NCBI GenBank assembly: GCA_936450465.1 | Contig: OW388293.1 | Span: forward strand, 83,350,134-83,414,133 | Length of the DNA: 64,000 bases | DNA from: Gibbula magus | Taxonomy: Eukaryota; Mollusca; Gastropoda; Trochida; Trochidae | Direction: 5' to 3' | Shown here: positions 62,720 through 64,000 of the stretch, piece after piece | Layout: each line of letters opens with the position of its first letter | How positions within the stretch are numbered: the stretch's first letter is position 1 | Program-made: the position numbers and the translations under genes | The notes under the pieces: model-generated | The model's database searches: none | The model's input: the letters and a program-made list of their open reading frames with translations, nothing else | Told to the model about the DNA's origin: nothing

Positions 62720-63211
62720 AGGTACATCCATTGTGTTGTTTGGGGGTCAAATATGCCAAACGTTATAAATGGTCTTATTTTATCGAGAAATACCAACTGT
62801 TACCGAAAACTACCATTTTTATGATACTCGGCTTAGTATATTGCCGATATGAAGGTACAAGTATAGATTTCTGATCGAAAAATGGACAATACCCAGCGTG
62901 TGGCGCGCGCCAATGAGTCAAACGTAATTTTGGAATCTTATTTAAACCAGAAAACATAACAAATCTTGGTTGATAATGTTCAATAGGTCATATAACTACT
63001 GTGCATGTAAATAGGACGTGCACTTTCGGTTTCTGCACATGCATAATGATGTTACTCGATTTTCATTGGAAACTAGTAATTATGATATGTCTGGCGATTG
63101 GGGATGAATATGCAAGCTGATTGAATTTGTTGGTATTGTAAACAGCACATATGGTGTGTTGGAACGTAATAAAAGCCAAATACAATTTTATGAAACACAA
63201 TGGATGCACCT
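62720..63211. mobile_element. TTAA-flanked TIR element, 492 bp
   Basis: The left end TTAA|AGGTACATCCATTGTGTT and the right end AACACAATGGATGCACCT|TTAA are inverted copies, apart from a small gap, and the TTAA duplication is intact. TTAA target duplication is the hallmark of piggyBac-type elements. No coding capacity, so it would be a MITE. It carries an internal GGCGCGCGCC palindrome near 62902. Confidence 0.75.
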
Positions 63212-63215
63212 TTAA

Positions 63216-64000
63216 TTTGGTTTGTATCAGCTCTTAATTTATTAACATGTTTCGGCCAGACAACACAGTTTTAAAATGAGTTGACTTTATCTCTTACATT
63301 ACCATATATGCAGCATCAGTATGCAGTGCTTTGAACAAGGAAGTCAAATGTTGACACAAACATTCCATCTATGGTGTTATCTTCACCATGCTTTACATAA
63401 CCTGACATCTCTTACATAAGTGTCACATTCTGGTAAAGTCACACAGAAAAGTGATCATAAACATTATTAAAGAGAGTTGGGGTTCTATTGGGGTATCTTT
63501 TGTGGAAATTTGAGAGGATAAAGGATAAGGCTACCGCACATTCATTAAAAAACAAAACAATGAGAAGTGAAGCAGCTCATTAGCTTTACTGCAGCACAAT
63601 AGATGGAAAGCTTTACTGCGCCACGAGGATGGGAAGCTTTACTGCGTCACAGGACATTGTTGATTAGTTTAATGATGTATTATTTTCTAAGTTTTAAATA
63701 TTTCATCAAATCATATCTTGTATTATTTTTCAAAAGTAAAAGAAATGAAAATGCAGCAATTTTCAATACATGTAATCCAAAAAAAAACAAGATGGTGGAT
63801 AGTCGGCAATAGACTTTAATAAGGCATTTTCTGTTCCTGATAATGTTGTTATTAATTAGATACAATTTAGAGATCTACATAAGAAATGTATGTGACTGTA
63901 ATCAATGTAATAAGAACCATTAGCTCCCAGGTGAACAATATTCAAAGGAGGTGTTAACTAGGCTACCTTCTTGGACGACCATATTTGGGGCTTTATTCAC
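63216..64000. other. Unique AT-rich DNA to the window end
   Basis: GGAAGCTTTACTGCG-like strings occur three times near 63590-63650. No gene seen. Confidence 0.4.

Overview
This window looks like animal nuclear DNA. It is AT-rich and gene-poor, one coding exon has eukaryotic splice signals, and there are many tandem arrays and short terminal-inverted-repeat (TIR) elements. The makeup suggests a marine invertebrate, most likely a lophotrochozoan such as a mollusc. That placement is inferred from repeat style and one protein family; no species marker is present.

Gene content. The only well-supported gene is on the minus strand: a large exon (6566-9052) encoding about 815 residues of a WS/DGAT-type (wax ester synthase / diacylglycerol acyltransferase-like) O-acyltransferase. 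The exon is bounded by a clear 3' splice site upstream and a GTGAGT donor at its end, so at least one upstream non-coding exon and one short downstream coding exon are expected. A candidate terminal exon lies at 4950-5057. The protein has a long disordered N-terminus, a hydrophobic segment, a dense cysteine cluster, then the acyltransferase and its C-terminal domain. The usual HHxxxDG active-site motif reads HPxxxDG.

Layout. 1120-4653: 37-bp minisatellite. 5741-6534: two TA-flanked TIR elements. 6566-9052: acyltransferase exon. 9268-9706: TIR element with a perfect 9-bp target duplication. 9.7-14.5 kb: unique AT-rich DNA with a foldback repeat. 14.5-15.3 kb: 31-bp array. 15.3-23 kb: mostly unique, with a tRNA-like relic and foldback repeats. 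23.0-26.2 kb: 109-bp and 62-bp arrays. 27-33 kb: 39-, 48- and 23-bp arrays and a 26-G homopolymer. 35.8-38.2 kb: one 35-bp array split by a 1.6-kb hAT-like transposon. 39.5-42.3 kb: three abutting arrays (24, 36, 33 bp). 44.5-47.4 kb: 50-bp array. 47.6-48.0 kb: second copy of the foldback repeat. 51.5-52.1 kb: 32-bp array. 54.7-57.8 kb: 35-bp array. 58.2-58.9 kb: TIR element. 60.8-61.6 kb: 61-bp array. 62.7-63.2 kb: TTAA-flanked TIR element.

Roughly 19 kb (about 30%) of the window is minisatellite, with more than a dozen unrelated unit sequences. Nearly all long open frames other than the acyltransferase are by-products of these arrays, and most lack an ATG start. No operon-like or defence-like gene cluster is present. 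The most interesting points are the altered active site and unusual N-terminus of the acyltransferase, the transposon that split a minisatellite in register, and the higher-order structure inside several arrays.
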